This document shows positions 11,901 through 23,600 of a DNA stretch of 64,000 bases, piece after piece. Source of the stretch: Varroa destructor (lineage: Eukaryota; Arthropoda; Arachnida; Mesostigmata; Varroidae); the NCBI RefSeq assembly GCF_002443255.2, contig NW_019211455.1, positions 39,971,449 to 40,035,448 on the forward strand. Reading direction: 5' to 3'. The notes below the pieces were generated by a model. The model searched no databases. It saw nothing but the letters and a program-made list of their open reading frames with translations, and had not been told where the DNA came from. Made by a program: the position numbers and the translations under genes. Numbering within the stretch: position 1 is the first letter of the stretch; each line of letters starts with the position of its first letter.

Positions 11901-12102
11901 GGCCATCTGGAAACTGTTTTTGTGTGGTCATACTGTTCCTACTATTGTTGTCGTAGTCATCGTTGTTGCTGCTGTTGTTATTCTTGTTGCTGTTATTGTC
12001 TGCGCTGTCGAGCCCATGCCAATCGCGTATAATACAATGCTGCTCGAAAGCTACTCGAGCGTTGGTACAAGTGCATGAAGAAAAAGAGGTGGTGATAGCA
12101 TA
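8978..12102. other. Unassigned AT-rich sequence
   Basis: No gene supported. A strong isolated minus-strand donor (AAAAG then GTAAGC, GT at 9840-9839) has no matching acceptor or open exon nearby. At 11532-11563 the word TAGCATATATA recurs. The minus frame 11293-11622 (109 codons) is rich in Ile/Val/Phe, as AT-rich DNA gives by chance. Confidence 0.5.
10137..10178. repeat. Hairpin overlapping a short imperfect tandem repeat
   Basis: GAACAACG (10137-10144) and CGTTGTTC (10146-10153) form perfect 8-bp arms around a single base. The right arm also starts the first of two imperfect direct copies, CGTTGTTCTAAAAAA (10146-10160) and CGTTGTTATCCTAAAAAA (10161-10178). Likely a local slippage or template-switch product. 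Confidence 0.8.
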
Positions 12103-12372
12103 TCATCCCGGACTCCATTTGATGAATCGTGGCCTTTCCGGCGGGGCAGACACCGCGTCCAGGTCTAAAGCGGCGGCAGGTGCAATAACACTCCTAGCCT
12201 GTCGCAATGGATCGTACCAACACAACGAGAAAATTTGCGGTCGGACTCGAGGTGGATCAAGATTTGTAATGAAATGAATTCGCATTCCCACATCAGTTGA
12301 TGTTTTCTGTTCATCGATAGAAAGCCGTCGTGGGAGGCGATTGAATCTACTGCAGAGTTTGGTCCTGTTCAT
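12103..12372 (-). other. ATG-initiated open frame, 89 codons, unrecognised
   Basis: The start codon at 12372-12370 has A at -3 and the frame is ordinary in composition, with a Pro/Arg/Ala-rich second half. Third-position G+C is near 50%, not distinguishable from background. I saw no AATAAA just beyond the stop and no strong acceptor ahead of the start. It could be a small gene or exon, but chance is at least as likely. Confidence 0.13.
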
Positions 12373-12409
12373 TTTCCGAACCCAGTAGCGTTTGGCGGGA
12401 GTTCCGTAA

Positions 12410-12440
12410 ACTCCAGGTGACTCCAGGATAACTCCAAGTC
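12410..12440. repeat. Three imperfect copies of a 10-bp unit
   Basis: ACTCCAGGTG (12410-12419), ACTCCAGGAT (12420-12429) and, after one extra A, ACTCCAAGTC (12431-12440). A small decayed minisatellite with no evident function. Confidence 0.85.
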
Positions 12441-15249
12441 TTAATACACATGTGATGTAACAAAGTTCTTACTGTCGCTTCGTGACACTGTTGAGAAGCT
12501 GCAGGCGTCTGTGTCAATCACAGATTGAGCTGGGTCACGTTTGCAGCTTTAGGGCTTCTGCAATTCTTCGCTTTTATCCAAAACGTTTTCGTCTCTATTT
12601 AAACTACCCGACTGTTCTCGAATAGATTCCACTGGCAGGGGACACTACCACACGCACATACACACCTTGTATCGTCATTGTATCCATGTTGAAAAGAACG
12701 TAAATTCTGTTTCATGCGCGGCGTTGGTGTGCGTCTGTGTCCTGTCTTGCGAATGTTGGTGCGGTGTAAAGGAGGGAAAGACGGAAGGATATGGAAGGAC
12801 CCGTTGTGAAATATGGAGAATATGGCCAATGCTGACGATGCCAGTAGCACGAAGCAACGCTGCAACTTCAACCGATCCTATGGGGCAGCAAGTATTTGGA
12901 AGGATGCGACCGGCGCGATGAAAAGGTTCCATTTATTCAGCCTTTGGGCCTATTCATAGGGAATGGCCTTCGGGACTACTCTGCATTTATATAGTATGTA
13001 GCAGATAGTGTATGTAGAATATTTATGCTGAGAGAGTAGACTTTCGTGGTCAGGCAAGAAGTGTGACTGTACATATTATCTGTTAATATTAGGATGGTCG
13101 GTGACAAACGTGACAAACATTAATGTCATATTTCAAGATAGCGCCGTTTTAGAACGGTGTGGAATTTTGCCAGACGTTTTTGCATTGTATTCTTCACAAC
13201 GTAGGATCGTTCGCTTTAATATCGTCATCAGAACTATTAGCAGATTAACTGTAGTAAGCTGTAAAAAATCAAATGATTTATGAAAATAAGCTCTATATAT
13301 ATGTATCATATAAACCTCCTATTCAGTAAAAGTTCTACTATTAGGAACGCCATGAGCCCTTGTCTCAAAATATACCGAAAAGAAAATTTAAAAGTGGGTT
13401 TCGTTTGCGGAGACTTACTGCGAAAGTGTTGAGACCTCGCTTGGTGAAAGTTGGCTGCTCTTAAAGTTTGCTGGTGTGGCCTACTGCGTGCAAAAAGACC
13501 ACGCATGTTCAAATTAGTAAGGTAAAAAAAAAAAAACGGACAAATAACTGCGAGATACTTTACGCTCGGATCATGGACAGAGAGGCTTTAAGCTCTGTAC
13601 TTTCACGTTATAAAAGCAACCCGTTCATGCACTAAAAAATGGATCCTTTGCAAATATCGCAAACGATCACATCAATGGTTGGATTACCCGGACATCACTT
13701 CAAGAACTCTAGTGGTTTGGTACAGGTGTTACCCTGCGTAGCTTCATGAGTCCTGGTTCGTCGATTACGATTGGAGGGTGCTGTCAACAAGTGGAGGAAA
13801 TGGTAAAGAAAAACCTCCACATTAAGCAGCTAAGATATGTAAACAGAGGTAATTCATCCCTGTCGCGCAGTAACGATTGACTTCACACCTTAAGAATCAC
13901 GCTAACCAAAACGTAGGGATTACAGTTAGAGGCGCTATGTCATTCGCCATGCTCACCGGACATTGTCCCCGTAAAGTACTGTTTGAGATCTCGACAGCCT
14001 CTTATTAAGGAAATTATTCAGATTTCAACATTGAACAATATGTCGAAAGTGCCCTTTGAGACCTGATAGACTTTTTTTATTCCACAGTCCTACAGCAGCG
14101 GGAAAAGTAAGTTATCATCTAAGTGGTAGTAAGTTATGCTTACTTTGATTTTAAATAGAAGAACTTGATCCGTCGAAGGTTCAAAAGTTAAAAATATATT
14201 GTAATTGGAAACTACATGGGTCCTATGTTGCATTGGGCCCTATGGAATTACGCTGCATCGTTAAGGTATCGATAATTATGCTATCTGGCATTCTGTGTCG
14301 CGTTTTCATTAGTATTCACAGATGCATGTCTAGGATAATCGCGTATATGAAAAGTATTTACGGTTATGTTAAGTATTCGCGGAACAATTAAGTCAAGCTT
14401 AGGCCAGAAATTTTTCCTTACATTGTCGCGCTTGCTTCATGAGAAAAATCATTTCCACCCTTGAAATGTTTGCCTTAGCCTACGAGGGATACCTGTTCCG
14501 AGCTCCCTATAAAATCTGCAGCATTGTTCCTGTGTATAATACAATGCATGTGTACCATTAAATCCAGCATGGCAGTGGCGCGTACATATTTATGCCGATT
14601 TCGTAATTAGAAATGCTCCGTTCAGGTTATGTAGGATGGTATAAAATTACGCTCTCGTTCAAGTAGGCAGTCTTGAAAAATTCGTCTGCAGGGTTTATAT
14701 TCATTTGTATCGTGTACGTGAACGTTGGTTCGATTTTTCCACAGGCATCATTTACCGGCACGCGGTCCTTTGATATATTAGCTATTTACTTATGGGTATT
14801 GTTATTACATACAGATACATGTCAATGTTTCGAGCTACTGATTGTCGTTTTGTAGGTAAACACGCGACTACTGCGCCATCGGGGGAAGCGAATGCGATCA
14901 GTTCGCATACACTCGTATAATAAGTGATTTAACCACAATATGCGTTTGCTACTATATGCGAACGTAAAAATTCTACACAAACGTATAGATGGCAAAATGT
15001 GTAGCTAACTAAGATTGAAATATCTTCTTCAGATGAGAAGGCGTATACAGGGAGCTTCATTGTACAAATGCCTAGCGGAAGATAGTTAACCAGCGCTCTG
15101 TGGTATGTTTCATATGGATTAAGCTGCTTTTAAATGAATCAACTCCTGCGCCCCGGGTCTAGCATCCTGTACACTTCTTTTGCTGCGGCTAGATCTAAAT
15201 GTGGCTAAATGCAAGATTAAAAATATTTTGAAGTTGACTGTTCATGTAT
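12441..15249. other. Unassigned sequence
   Basis: No gene supported. A DREF-like TATCGATA octamer is at 14267-14274, but three such octamers occur in the window, near the chance rate. A pyrimidine-rich run ending in TAG at 14853-14855 and followed by GTAAAC resembles a weak recursive splice site. Confidence 0.5.
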
Positions 15250-15255
15250 TTTATT
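15250..15255 (-). terminator. AATAAA poly(A) signal abutting a stop codon
   Basis: On the minus strand AATAAA begins at the base after the TAA stop of the candidate terminal exon (stop at 15258-15256). If used, the transcript would have a 3' UTR of only about 20-35 nt. Very short 3' UTRs occur in compact animal genes. The hexamer also arises by chance in AT-rich DNA. Confidence 0.35.
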
Positions 15256-15560
15256 TTAGTTGTTGTCCTTCTGCTCAATGGCTTGTTTGGCGCTACTGTA
15301 CCGAATATCCTCTCCTATAACCTTACCCCACTTGTAAAGGTCTTTCCTTTGGGGGGGTTCAAACGACACTCTGAGCGTGTCTAACAGTAAAGAGTTGCCG
15401 TGGCCATAGCCTGTACTGCAACTCACTCCGAAGCTCGACTCATCTCGCCCCCGACGCTCCGATCCTTTCCCTAAAACGATTTCTTCCGTAAATTTCTCCC
15501 TCAAGCAGCTGTTCCACAATGGAACGAACTCCTTTGAGAGATCGTTTCTTTTGCTGGTAA
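15256..15560 (-). CDS. Candidate terminal coding exon, best codon-bias signal on the minus strand
   Basis: A frame open from 15609 to the stop at 15256 (117 codons) shows G+C of about 50, 42 and 59% at codon positions 1, 2 and 3 by hand count, typical of coding DNA. An acceptor (CCTGCAG, AG at 15562-15561) would start the exon at 15560 with two nucleotides, TT, that complete the single G left by the 98-bp exon at 15790-15693. The phase therefore matches exactly and gives V then TSKRNDLSKEF. The exon supplies 100 residues, hydrophilic and mixed-charge, with no membrane segment or recognised domain. The 15609 end begins with TTG, so the frame must be entered by splicing. AATAAA follows the stop directly. 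Alternative acceptors upstream would select other frames. The acceptor's pyrimidine tract is the weak point. Confidence 0.35.
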
Positions 15561-15692
15561 CTGCAGGTATCTGGGAACTGACCAGCCAGCTAGTCAGCTG
15601 GTTATCCAAGCTTCAGTATCAACACCGGTCTTAGTCCAACCTACTGCTCCCTAACGCCATGCAGGAAATCCTTTGGAGAGGCTCTGACTTAC

Positions 15693-15790
15693 CGTATTTG
15701 CAGCTGCGGCGTAAGCTGGCCTTAGCCGTACCCAGCATACATGCTAGGCGACGCAGGCTTTTCCCAGAACGCTTGGAGTATGGTTGTCTG
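15693..15790 (-). CDS. Candidate internal coding exon, 98 bp
   Basis: The minus strand reads a clear pyrimidine tract into an acceptor (TTTTGTTCTCATTCATTCCAG, AG at 15792-15791, again with a NAGNAG second AG). The right boundary is ACG followed by the full donor GTAAGT (GT at 15692-15691). Exactly one of three frames is open across all 98 bp: one base, 32 codons, one base. It encodes a very basic peptide containing RSGKSLRRLACMLGTAKASL. A 130-nt intron would join it in phase to the terminal exon at 15560. A different minus frame (15722-16201, 159 codons, TTG start) runs through the same DNA and is the longest open frame in the window. I prefer the spliced model because both splice sites are good. 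Function unknown. Confidence 0.35.
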
Positions 15791-16714
15791 CTGGAATGAA
15801 TGAGAACAAAATCTGGCTAAAAGAGCAGTCTCATAAGGGAGGACCACTATAAGCACAGGTATAACACTGGTAGAATATTTAAAAGAGAACAACATGGAAC
15901 GGATAGAAAATCCTTGGCAAAGAGAAGGATGTATTCGTGAAACGAACAAAGAATGCTGAAAATTTGTAGCGCGAGTTTCATCTCTCGGATACAAAAGGAC
16001 AGGCCGAACCAATGCCGCAACCGTCTCGCAAAGATAAATTAGACTTCTTTTCCGGCGATGGCAGCTGCCCTTTGTGAACGATGTGGAGGGATAAATTGGA
16101 ACAATTCCATTAAAGGACTGCGGAAACCTAGGGGTTTGGTTGTCCAACGACCGGCCCCTGCTTAGGCGCCAAAAGTGACCGGTTTGAGGAGTAGAAAGCA
16201 AGAAGGAGCGAACTATACGAATAAAAGTGTGTTTATCTGTGTGTGGCTGTGTATATGGCTAGATTGAGCGTGTTATGCAAGAAGTTGTTATGTTTTACTG
16301 TGGAAGCAAGGGACACCCCATATCCCCATAACGTTCCTTTCTGCGGCTCTGTTTCCCTGTTTCTTTAGAAAAAGAGGGTGCGAGCGATGGTGAATTCGTA
16401 ATGACGCTGTTGCCTATGCTGGCAGCGGTAACGAAAGGCTCAGCAGACCCCTGAACACTAACGTTTCGAAGGGCCAAAAAAAAACAGGGTTATGAGAATA
16501 CCTTTTAGGAAGCCCGCCTATCTGACTTTCCCCATCCACGAAAAGAAGCCAGTAGGAATCTGGCTAGAATAAATGGATCGAGTTTTAAGTCGAGAAATAC
16601 TACTCGTGTGCATATACGGTCACGCCAATCCGCAGACCTTTGTACACGCACTTTTTCGTTTCCAGAGTTCCGTTTAAATCCTCACTAGCTAGCATTTCTC
16701 TCTTCTTTCTTTAC

Positions 16715-16906
16715 CAAACGCAAGCACGGGTACCGTAGCAGCCAGCTACCGATGTGGCTCTCATTCACGATCACAGCTGGGAGTGAGCGAGCAAAACGGT
16801 GGTAAGCGATTCCCGGCTTAGTCGAAATAGTCCCAGAAAGGAACGGCCTGGTCGGCGCTGCCAACACTGTTACGACCTTCGTGTGAACATTGTTTCGTTT
16901 CAACAA
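16715..16906 (-). CDS. Candidate coding segment upstream in the 15-17 kb minus-strand cluster
   Basis: The minus frame from 16906 to the TAG at 16685 has third-position G+C near 62% against about 49% at the second position over its first 63 codons. A possible donor, TTG followed by GTAAAG (GT at 16714-16713), would end an exon at 16715 in phase 0. The left end lacks an ATG and I found no acceptor close to it, so the 5' boundary is unknown. Phase 0 does not join directly to the 98-bp exon, so an additional exon would be needed. The Ser/Thr-rich minus frame at 16295-16477 is one place to look, since a branch-like CATAAC and T-run precede it. Product not recognised. Confidence 0.22.
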
Positions 16907-17779
16907 GGGCAGTCACCGGCCCGGGGCCACAGCGAAACGTCGTTTTGCCTTTTTAGCTAATAGAACTACACAGGCAGAGTGGAAACGATAGGGAGTATAG
17001 AGATGGAGGCGGCGGCGATCCGATAAGGGCAATGTGAAGGGTCTCGTAGATCGCAGTTCAGTGGGCGTTGCAGATAGTCAACTGAATGCTGTCGCTGATT
17101 TTTCAAGGAAAATTATAGAAACTATGAGGCGGGGTGTGTTGCAGGTATGAGGTGGTTTATGCTGGAGTCTGTAAAGGATAATTATACTACTTAGTACACG
17201 TTATTACCAACGATAATGTTATTTAATCGGAAATAGATTGCGTAGTAGATTCAATTAAGACTGAATAGCAGTTCACATATTTCAGGTTTTATTTTTTATT
17301 AATGAAATAATGATTTTAACTGCTACACGTATGGCAGCTAGATTAATGAGAGTGACATAATAACTATTAGAATTTATGTATTATTTAAATCATAATAGAT
17401 TGGATACGTTCTTGTCAAGTGTTTGTAAAACAACAGTGCCTGTAAACATCCGTATGTAAAAAGAAGTACCTGCATAATGATTTCTAACGGTGCTAGTCAT
17501 ATAATCGTATGTCCATCACATAACGGAAGCCAGCTCGCTTATCAGCTGCTTGGAAAATTCGGCTATCCATTTATCAGCGGGCAGGACTTACGCCAAACGG
17601 ACTAACGTCCTGCAGTTTACCAACTGTTGATCAAGGTCATTCTCACCTTCGACCGTAAGTTGGCTTGGTCCAGCAACGCAAGCCCGATTGGGTCTTGGTC
17701 ATTGCATAATCTATTAATACATCTATGATATAGTATTCTGTGCTATGTCTGCTTTTACTGTGACTAGAAATAAAATATA

Positions 17780-17891
17780 TTTATTCAGCTTCCTATGGGA
17801 CCTTCCGCACTAACCGTCTGGTTGCCAGGCCTTTGACGCTCTACATGCCAGCGTACAGAGAGTGTTAAAGTAAAAATAGTTTTCATTATTT
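17780..17891 (-). CDS. Candidate small terminal exon or 33-codon ORF with poly(A) signal
   Basis: On the minus strand a good acceptor (CACCTTTCCTTTTGTAG, AG at 17893-17892) is followed five bases later by an ATG at 17886-17884. The 33-codon frame begins MKTIFTLTLSV, a short hydrophobic start resembling the beginning of a signal peptide but too brief to call one. It ends in TGA at 17787-17785. AATAAA overlaps the stop (17785-17780). This repeats the stop-plus-AATAAA arrangement seen at 15.25 kb. The sequence is too short for codon statistics. Confidence 0.18.
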
Positions 17892-17949
17892 CTACAAAAG
17901 GAAAGGTGTTACAGCTCGAATCGCTGTCGAGTAAGAAATGAAAATAAGT

Positions 17950-17965
17950 AAAAAAAAAAAAAAAA
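17950..17965 (+). repeat. A16 homopolymer
   Basis: Sixteen consecutive A residues. On the minus strand it is a T-run about 60 nt upstream of the candidate acceptor at 17893-17892. It is not obviously a retroposed poly(A) tail: I see no target-site duplication around it. Confidence 0.95.
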
Positions 17966-17999
17966 TGAAACACCTATGGGAAAATAGGATCTTAAGGAA

Positions 18000-20619
18000 G
18001 TAAACTGCTTCCAAATAATTGATTGTTATAGCAGAAGCAAAAACGTAGCGCAGAGCACGGGCAAGTCATAGTCCATAATAAATGCATAGGAATCAATATG
18101 GTTCGAGAGTATCAGAGGGTTAGAAACAAGTGGTGCCTGAATGACTTATAAAAGTCATGCGGAAGGATGGGAATCGTCGTTGTTTGCCATTGTAAAATGC
18201 AAAACGTAATATGCTGGCTGGGGGGAGGGGAGGAGGGGGTGCGGAACGGCGGGAAACTTCAGTTATACAACGAATGCGCGAATCTGTGTGTATTTGTGTG
18301 TTTTCATTCCGAGAAGGATTCGCCTCAGGCAGGCCCAGGAAAACAGCATACTTCAGAGAAAAGAAAACAACTGAGAAAAAGTAAGAGAAAAAAGCATACC
18401 TTAGCGAGGCCTTTTGGTCTTACATGATGCTTTGGAGGATTTGCAGAAGTTGCTGTTATGATGCAATATGTCTTCGTATGTGAATTTAGCGGGGATATTG
18501 AGGTAACGAAGGAGAGAAATATTCCGTCTCTCCTACATCGAAGAGGAAACGTTTGAGGGTCGGAGTCAACGTAGGAAACGGGTACGCTTGTGGGAACGAA
18601 CCCACATTTGGCGCTGTGGTACAGCTTTCGCATATGGCTACATACCACATTGATGCTTCAGAACTTATGGAGCGTGCAACTGTTAAAAATGCGTGTGCTG
18701 CGATGGGGATTTCGTATTACACATATATTTGTATCGTGTGGGTGTAACATTTCGAAGACACCGTGAATGTTGATTTTATAGCGTCTATTGACTGGACGGT
18801 ATTGCAAATTCAAGCTTGCTTTACATACTAATAGAAATCTCTTGTGACAAGATGGCAACATTGCAAACTAAGCCCAACAGAAATGAGGTAGTACGCGGAA
18901 GTTTATTTGAACATGTTGTCGCCGAATGATCGAAATGTTGCTTCACGAATTTGAGGTATATGAAGGTTATCAGAATGACCTCATCCCTAAATCATTAACG
19001 AATGTGCCACCGATTTCAATGCCAAATTTCGACATATCTGTGAGTTAATATTCATATCTGATTTTGGTGCATATGTGACTAGCTTTTGCATCCTTATAGC
19101 TACTTCTTTCGTCGTTGCTTTGTGACGAAACGCTTACGCAGCTAGTCGTGACAGCGGTTAGCTTGAAAAAGGAGAATAGCACACGCATACACGGACATAA
19201 AAAACTTCGACGAGAAAACGCTGAAAGAATGTCTGACTCTTGCAACGATGCTAGTTAACCAGGCCTCCTCTCTGGCAAGCGAGGTTAGTCGCTGCGTAGA
19301 TCAGCTAGCTACGATGAGGAGAAACTGCGGTTGAACAACGAAGAATTGAAGAGACGAAGAGTTCAGAAAAAATGGTAGTTCCGGTGGAAAACGAACAAAG
19401 CTAAAACGATCACAGAAGCAGCTCATCTGCCGGGGGTCAACACGCGGAGCAGAAGGGGATAGTGAAATGGAATGAACCGCCGTCGCGTCCTGGCACTCTG
19501 CTCAGCTTTGCCTGACCTCTCAACCGAGTAATCGGTTGAAAGACGACAGTGCGAGCGCCTAGACGGTTCCGTCTTAGGGGTGATTGCGTAAGCCTGAGTT
19601 CGGCTACGACAGAGAGAGAACAGAAAGATGGGATAAGAATCGGCGTTACGTCAACCGCCGTCGCAGTGGTCTCACGTCTTCTATCCTTTTTAGATTCTAG
19701 CCTGGGCTAGAAAAAGCAAAAAAGAAAGAGAGGTTGAAACTGAAAGAGATGAGCTATTTTTCCCAATAAATATTGTTACTGCTTCAGCCCCTGGTCTTGG
19801 TTTAGCGGGCTTGGTCGAGTGGATCTGCTAAATACGCCGGCAATAACAAGCAGGTTTGAGGGGAGGGAACCTCTAGTTGTTTTCCGGTTTTGGTTGTCAT
19901 GGAAATAGAAAATATGGCAGGCTCCCTTAGTCACTATCACTGGGGTAACGGTTTTGTATTTGTGTGCTGCTCGTCTGGCTTTGCTTCTATAACGCTGTTC
20001 CTGCTGTTTTTCATGGTTATTACACTTTGTCGGCACTGTCATGTAGTGGGTGCTGCGTGTTTTTCCTTAAAAAACTTGAGAGGTCTGTATAATTTCCTTG
20101 CTTTTAGTTAGTAAGCGGCCGTTGAATATATTGTTTGCGGTTCGATGATCTTGGCTTCCTTCACAATAATTGTGGCTTCTTTCGACCCGATAGTGGCGTC
20201 CATCATATCTGGCCTTACAGAATTTCCATGTACCTCAGCTCCTCCACGCAATTCTGCAATACTTGCGTACAAGAGATAGTTAGATTGGTACAGTCTCCTG
20301 GATTCCGATACCAGAGCGGACGCTATGGATGAAGGCCTTTGTTGTTGTTTTCCATTTGCACTGACTATCTATCCAACTGTCTTTTTCCCGTCGGTCACTT
20401 TGCCCCCGATCTCTCTGTTCTGCTGTTCCCGTCTAGTTTTTTGTGAGATGTTTTGCGTGTGTTTGTGCGGAAACGCTGAAGGCGGTGGTTTCCTTTTCTG
20501 GAGGCAAAAACAGTAGATGGGGGATTCTGCTCAACTGGCTAGGCCTGTGGTAGGTCGACGCCGCCTTATTTGCCAATCATCGAGCCCAGATTATTCGATA
20601 TTCCTCCGTCCCTTTGCTA

Positions 20620-20621
<2 letters not shown>
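18000..20621. other. Unassigned sequence
   Basis: No gene supported. A purine-rich block at 18220-18239 (G6, G4, G2 and G5 runs separated by A) falls short of a four-run quadruplex because the next GGG is 11 nt away. Overlapping short frames on both strands carry no splice or codon support. Confidence 0.5.

Positions 20622-20669
<48 letters not shown>
20622..20669. repeat. (TA)24 microsatellite
   Basis: A perfect 48-bp TA run. It creates artificial open frames reading alternating Tyr-Ile on both strands, which should be ignored. Likely highly polymorphic between individuals. Confidence 0.97.
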
Positions 20670-20673
<4 letters not shown>

Positions 20674-23600
20674 ATGATGTATTGCTCAAGAGCATACTGC
20701 AGACAAGATGAATTGTAGGCGTTTTCTCCTGAGTCAGTATTTAGTTCTCAAGATCGTTCGTCTTAAAATAAGGAGGAATCCCCGTGTTCTTTAGAAAAGC
20801 GTAACTTTAACTTGGCTCTAACTGTCTCTGTTGACTATGCGTATAGCTTCCCGTGGTGTGGGAGTCGAAATGTTCTGGAAAATATTCAAAATCGCAGCAG
20901 GGGATCCCGACTGCGGTATTAAATTTAAGTGGTTGAAGTTTTGATATGTATTGGATTGCGGGGCTGACAACCTCGGCTTTTCTGTGGAATTATTTTTTCT
21001 TCACACTCAAAATATGGAGAAATAATAAAGTCGGCGAACACTAAACCCTGATTAGGACAAGGTGTTTTTTGTGCGTTCTCCTGGCCTAGCGTGCCCTTCA
21101 AACAATATTTGCGCGTATACAATGTCGATTAATCTGAGGAGGGAGAAGCAAAAGCAGTGATAAAAAGAGATGAAAAAAAGCAGGAATCCGTCCAAACGCG
21201 CAGTCCTTTACATTTGCACGCCTTGAACTGCTAACAATAGCTTTGCTGTGCACGCGATAAAATTAAAAAGGGCAAAATATCTATAGAGAGAGAAAGGGGC
21301 AGGTCAACTCGAAGACGATACGTGAACGCAACATGATGAGCTGAAGTAAATATGCACTGGAATTACAATATAATGTATCGGAGGTAATTCATTTGTCTTT
21401 CTATATCCCCCACCTGTTCTTTACTTAAAAGTAACGACATTGATTTGAACAGTTCGATGCTCTTCAGGGTTATAGAGAAATTACATGGATGCACGGATGT
21501 ATTTTAAATGTCCTTGAAGGGTCGCAGACAGAGACGGAATATATGAGGGTCTGGGAAGTAACTTCGAAATAGTTCATGCAGAATTGAGGCAGTCAGAAAG
21601 AACTGCATGCCTAAGTCGATTGTAGGAAGCACTGAAGGTCGCCAAAATGATTACTATAAAGGACTTTAAAGTAGCAGGGAGTATAACCACAAATTTTATG
21701 AATAGCTACAGGAGAGCTATTTGTATGGTTTCCAGGCCGTTTGTTGGCTTTGGAAGCCCCAGATAATTTCAACAAAATTTAACCTGGCTACCCTTCGCTT
21801 TTCTTCTTACCCCATTATCAGATGGCATATCTAGAGCTCATATCAGAACTTGCGCGATTTTAGCCGGCCAAATCTATAGATGTTTACACTTCGCTATCTA
21901 CCTTTGAAAATCGGCTAGCAAAAGCTGTCCTCTTGTCGTGAAGGGTAACAGCCCAGCTCCTGATTGACATCAGCATCACCAACTTGGAAGTGCGCTAAGC
22001 ACACTAGATAGATTTGAACAATGTGGGCCTTATACGGAATTCAAGCTTCCCTGCCGCCCGTACCAGCGGTCTATCGAGAACGTTATCATAGCGAGACTTG
22101 CTTCAGGCCAAGACCAAAAAAGCCACTATCGAATACTGCCTCACTGGTGCCTATGAGTCCGAAGCACACCGTTCTACTTGTCCTAAAACTGTCGTATAAG
22201 GATTGCCGGCATCGCACATTGCAAATTGTTTCGACTTTTTTGTAGCAATAGCTAACAAGATAAGACATTCTCGGTGTCAGGGACGGGCGTGGGTATCAGT
22301 ATTGATAACACGGACGGACCAACGGCGATAACAGACGCAGAATGCAAACAATTAATACTATAAAAATGATACAGGCCATCGACAAGTTCTGTGTTGATGT
22401 GCTGGTAAAATTTTTTAGTCTTCCCTGATATCATCATTCGTCGCCGGAGCATCGTTGCTACTACAACCGTAGATTTCCTGTTTCTCGTTATTTTATTGTA
22501 AAGCCGTCGGCGCATTCGAATATATAGGCCAGCTTTCTGAGAACATATATTCTATATATATAATATATAGTATATATAAATACACCATTTATATATATAC
22601 CATAGAAAATGCTTGCATTTTCTGGGCCAGCACTGAACGAATTTTTGCAGTTATGCCTAACAACAAAGTTTATATCATAACATATTTCATCCCTACCGCC
22701 TCCGCTCAACAAAGCAATATATTCTTAAGTTCGTTTCCGTTGATCTCGCCGCTTGTCGTATTCTCCGCTGCCTGCGCACGAAACTTCTGACATTGTATGG
22801 AAAGTTTACCGATTAGCTCAGAATAGGCAATTACCCCGGTGAAGGTAGTTCGGCGGTAACATCTGGGCAAAAACGCGTTAAAACCGACCGTAGTAGGAAA
22901 ACTAGTATTTCGAGTCAAGCCGGCCACAGTTATTATAGAACAAAGGAGTTGCAGTTAGAGGACCGATCTCAGGGGCTAGGGATACGGGGGAAATGGTATA
23001 AGTTTAAAACCACGGGTAAACACGCCTTATTTCGCCCTGGAGTAAGCCAGCCGTTTAAAGCAATGCTTCACAAAAGTATTATAGGGTGGAGAACTGCAAA
23101 CGTATTTTAAATGTGACGCTGTTTAAAGAACGTGTGCTAGGATGACGAGGAAAAGGTGCCGGGTTCCTGAAGGAGTTGCGCGATGGCAACTTATGGTTCA
23201 GGGTACGCAGTGTGCATGTTACATTTAGTATTGGTGGTTCTATGTCAGCAATAATCATGGTTGTAGCTTTGGCTTTTGCTACACGTTGAAACCGAGACAC
23301 TTATCAAGGCCTTGCCAAGTTGCGCAGGTGTTCATTGTGCTCACTACTACAAATTTTGTTTTGCACTGGCGTAGTAGCTAAATATCCTTATGAACGCGTT
23401 TATCGTTGGCCTAGTCCAGCCACCTAGTTGACCAGTAGCCGACCACCTCATGCACGACAAGCATCACCCATACGTGCCATTACTTATGTCCTCTTTGCCG
23501 ACGATAACCCACGCACATGTGATGAGAGAACAGCATAGCCCTTTGCCTTGTTGCCCATCTTTCTGAAGGTCGCACGGGTCTAGAACAAGTTCTCAAAGAA

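Noticed and set aside
14267..14274. DREF-like TATCGATA octamers (also 42125-42132 and 63950-63957)
   Set aside because: Three copies across 64 kb is close to the chance rate for this AT-rich octamer, and none lies at a convincing start site.
15722..16201. Longest open frame in the window (159 codons, minus strand)
   Set aside because: It starts with TTG, is Ser/Pro/Phe-rich without clear codon bias, and its length matches chance expectation. A better-supported spliced exon uses another frame of the same DNA.
20517..20711. Tyr-Ile repeat frame over (TA)24
   Set aside because: Pure microsatellite translation with no splice, start or codon support. The minus frame over 40186-40242 is rejected for the same reason.
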